Source: Lachnospiraceae bacterium UBA7086
Lineage (GTDB): Bacteria; Bacillota; Clostridia; Lachnospirales; Lachnospiraceae
Assembly: GCA_002492525.1 (NCBI GenBank)
Contig: DKZA01000005.1
Span: 54,492-118,491 of the forward strand
Reading direction: 5' to 3'
Length of the DNA: 64,000 bases
A model generated the notes under the pieces. It was not told where the DNA came from. It worked only from the letters and a program-made list of their open reading frames with translations, and did not search any database. The position numbers and the translations under genes were made by a program. Numbering within the stretch: position 1 is the stretch's first letter; every line of letters begins with the position of its first letter. Below are positions 63,283 through 64,000 of the stretch, in pieces.

Positions 63283-63466
63283 TGATAAATTCCGGTTTGT
63301 CTAAACAGACACTATCGCAAATTCAACTGAATATGTGTATTGCAAAAGTAATTGAAAAAACTGAATTTTTAGGTATTTTTTAATATCTTTTATTCTTTCA
63401 TTGACATATCGTTCTGAATGGATTTGTCGCATATAATCAAAATAATATATAGAAAGAGGTGATATG

Positions 63467-63673
63467 ATGGCTCAAATCAGTTTACGTATAGAGGATGATG
63501 TAAAGAAAAAGGCAGAACAGGTTTGTGCTGATATTGGGATGTCCTTATCAACGGCTATTAATATTTACCTTAAAAAGCTGGGAAGAGAAAAGCGTATACC
63601 ATTTGAAGTTGCTGTGGATCCATTTTATTCACAGGAAAATATGGATAGGCTTAAAAAATCAACATTTTATTGA
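63467..63673 (+). CDS. RelB/DinJ-family antitoxin, short C-terminus
   Basis: A 68-residue ribbon-helix-helix protein: AQISLRIEDDVKKKAEQVC gives the DNA-binding strand and helix, MSLSTAINIYLKKLGREKRIPFEV the second helix. DinJ-type antitoxins usually run to about 85-90 residues; this one stops at KKSTFY soon after DPFYSQENMDRL, so the toxin-binding tail is shortened. No RelE/YafQ toxin follows within the remaining 327 bases. AGAGGTGAT precedes two adjacent ATGs; the second (63467) is used. TTGACA 63401 and TATAAT 63432 are 25 bases apart, too far for a normal promoter. Confidence 0.7.
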   Translation: MAQISLRIEDDVKKKAEQVCADIGMSLSTAINIYLKKLGREKRIPFEVAVDPFYSQENMDRLKKSTFY

Positions 63674-63812
63674 TTCAAAAAGCTAATAATCATGAAAGGA
63701 TACACAGAGTTCGTTTATTCTATAGAAAATTATGTCCCAATTCGTTTTATTGTTGTTGATGATATGCATGTATAAATATACATTCCCGAGTTTAAAACAT
63801 AATAGATTTATG

Positions 63813-63842
63813 AAGTCTGTCAGATAATGGCAGACTTTTCTC
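63813..63842 (+). terminator. Rho-independent terminator
   Basis: AAGTCTG (63813-63819) pairs with CAGACTT (63831-63837), extended by T-C/G-G bases, followed by TTCTCTT. It probably ends the antitoxin transcript. Confidence 0.7.
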
Positions 63843-63893
63843 TTATGGAGTAACCTATTTATTGACATTGTAATTTTTTATTCCTGCTGATTA

Positions 63894-63922
63894 TTGAAAT
63901 GGTTAGCATGGCAGAATACAAT
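63894..63922 (+). promoter_or_regulatory. promoter near the window end
   Basis: TTGAAA (63894-63899), 17-base spacer, TACAAT (63917-63922). It points to a gene beyond the window; the ATG at 63942 reaches a stop after four codons. Apart from this, the antitoxin terminator and a 27-codon frame at 63692, the 327 bases after 63673 hold nothing recognised. Confidence 0.4.
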
Positions 63923-64000
63923 GAAAGAAGGAAGAAATTTAATGAAAATACAATAGAAATGCGAGAGTGATTGTGATATTATATCAGCAATATAAAAGAG

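Noticed and set aside
63692..63775. 27-codon ORF after the antitoxin
   Set aside because: No ribosome site and no resemblance to a RelE/YafQ toxin; it lies just where the toxin should be but is far too short.

Overview
This window is almost entirely a surface-glycan biosynthesis locus from a Firmicute, most likely a Lachnospiraceae-type Clostridium. The evidence is strong AGGAG-type ribosome sites, moderate GC coding DNA with AT-rich intergenic DNA, TTGnnn-17-TATAnT promoters, an EpsG-family protein and DUF6020-type membrane proteins. The genus cannot be fixed from the sequence. No rRNA, tRNA, CRISPR array, complete insertion sequence or phage gene was seen.

Layout. 86-7440: EpsG-like protein, four cytoplasmic glycosyltransferases (GT2/GT4) and a GT-C-type membrane enzyme. 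7455-17458: a pseudaminic acid pathway in pieces, pseB and pseC, then a GT2 and a large membrane protein, pseG on the opposite strand, an unrelated coiled-coil gene, and pseF-pseI. 17471-19668 (minus strand): an ATP-grasp ligase and a fold-III PLP decarboxylase. 19879-24418: a sialyltransferase-like enzyme (candidate pseudaminyltransferase), a PglK/MsbA-type ABC flippase, GtrA and an acyltransferase-3. 24419-34525: GT-C-like membrane proteins, a WecE-type aminotransferase, a GNAT enzyme (candidate PseH) and an MBOAT/SGNH acetylation pair. 34623-42859: an O-antigen ligase/polymerase and a bacillosamine-type initiation block (PglF, PglE, PglC), followed by a second PLP-enzyme/ATP-grasp pair. 42886-43421: two unusual structured elements. 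43478-52317: PglA-like GT, UDP-HexNAc dehydrogenase and epimerase (UDP-GalNAcA type), a formyltransferase-fold protein, a DUF2334 deacetylase and two GT4 enzymes. 52341-59397: a membrane protein broken by an in-frame amber codon, then a dlt-like block: SGNH protein, adenylating enzyme, formyltransferase, carrier protein, MBOAT. 59484-62402: a small protein, an MFS transporter with its own promoter, a second copy of the structured element, and a GT4. 62403-64000: AT-rich accessory DNA with an orphan protein and a shortened RelB/DinJ antitoxin.

How it fits together. PglC-type transfer of a diamino sugar phosphate to undecaprenyl phosphate would start the repeat unit; the many GT2/GT4 enzymes extend it with UDP-GalNAcA-type, amino-deoxy and pseudaminic acid sugars; the ABC protein would flip it; EpsG/Wzy-like proteins would polymerise or ligate it; GT-C, MBOAT, SGNH, AT3, formyl and Dlt-like proteins would decorate it outside or during assembly. 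The most unusual content is the dlt-like operon carrying a formyltransferase between the adenylation and carrier genes, the two PLP-enzyme/ATP-grasp couples, and a two-copy covarying hairpin element.
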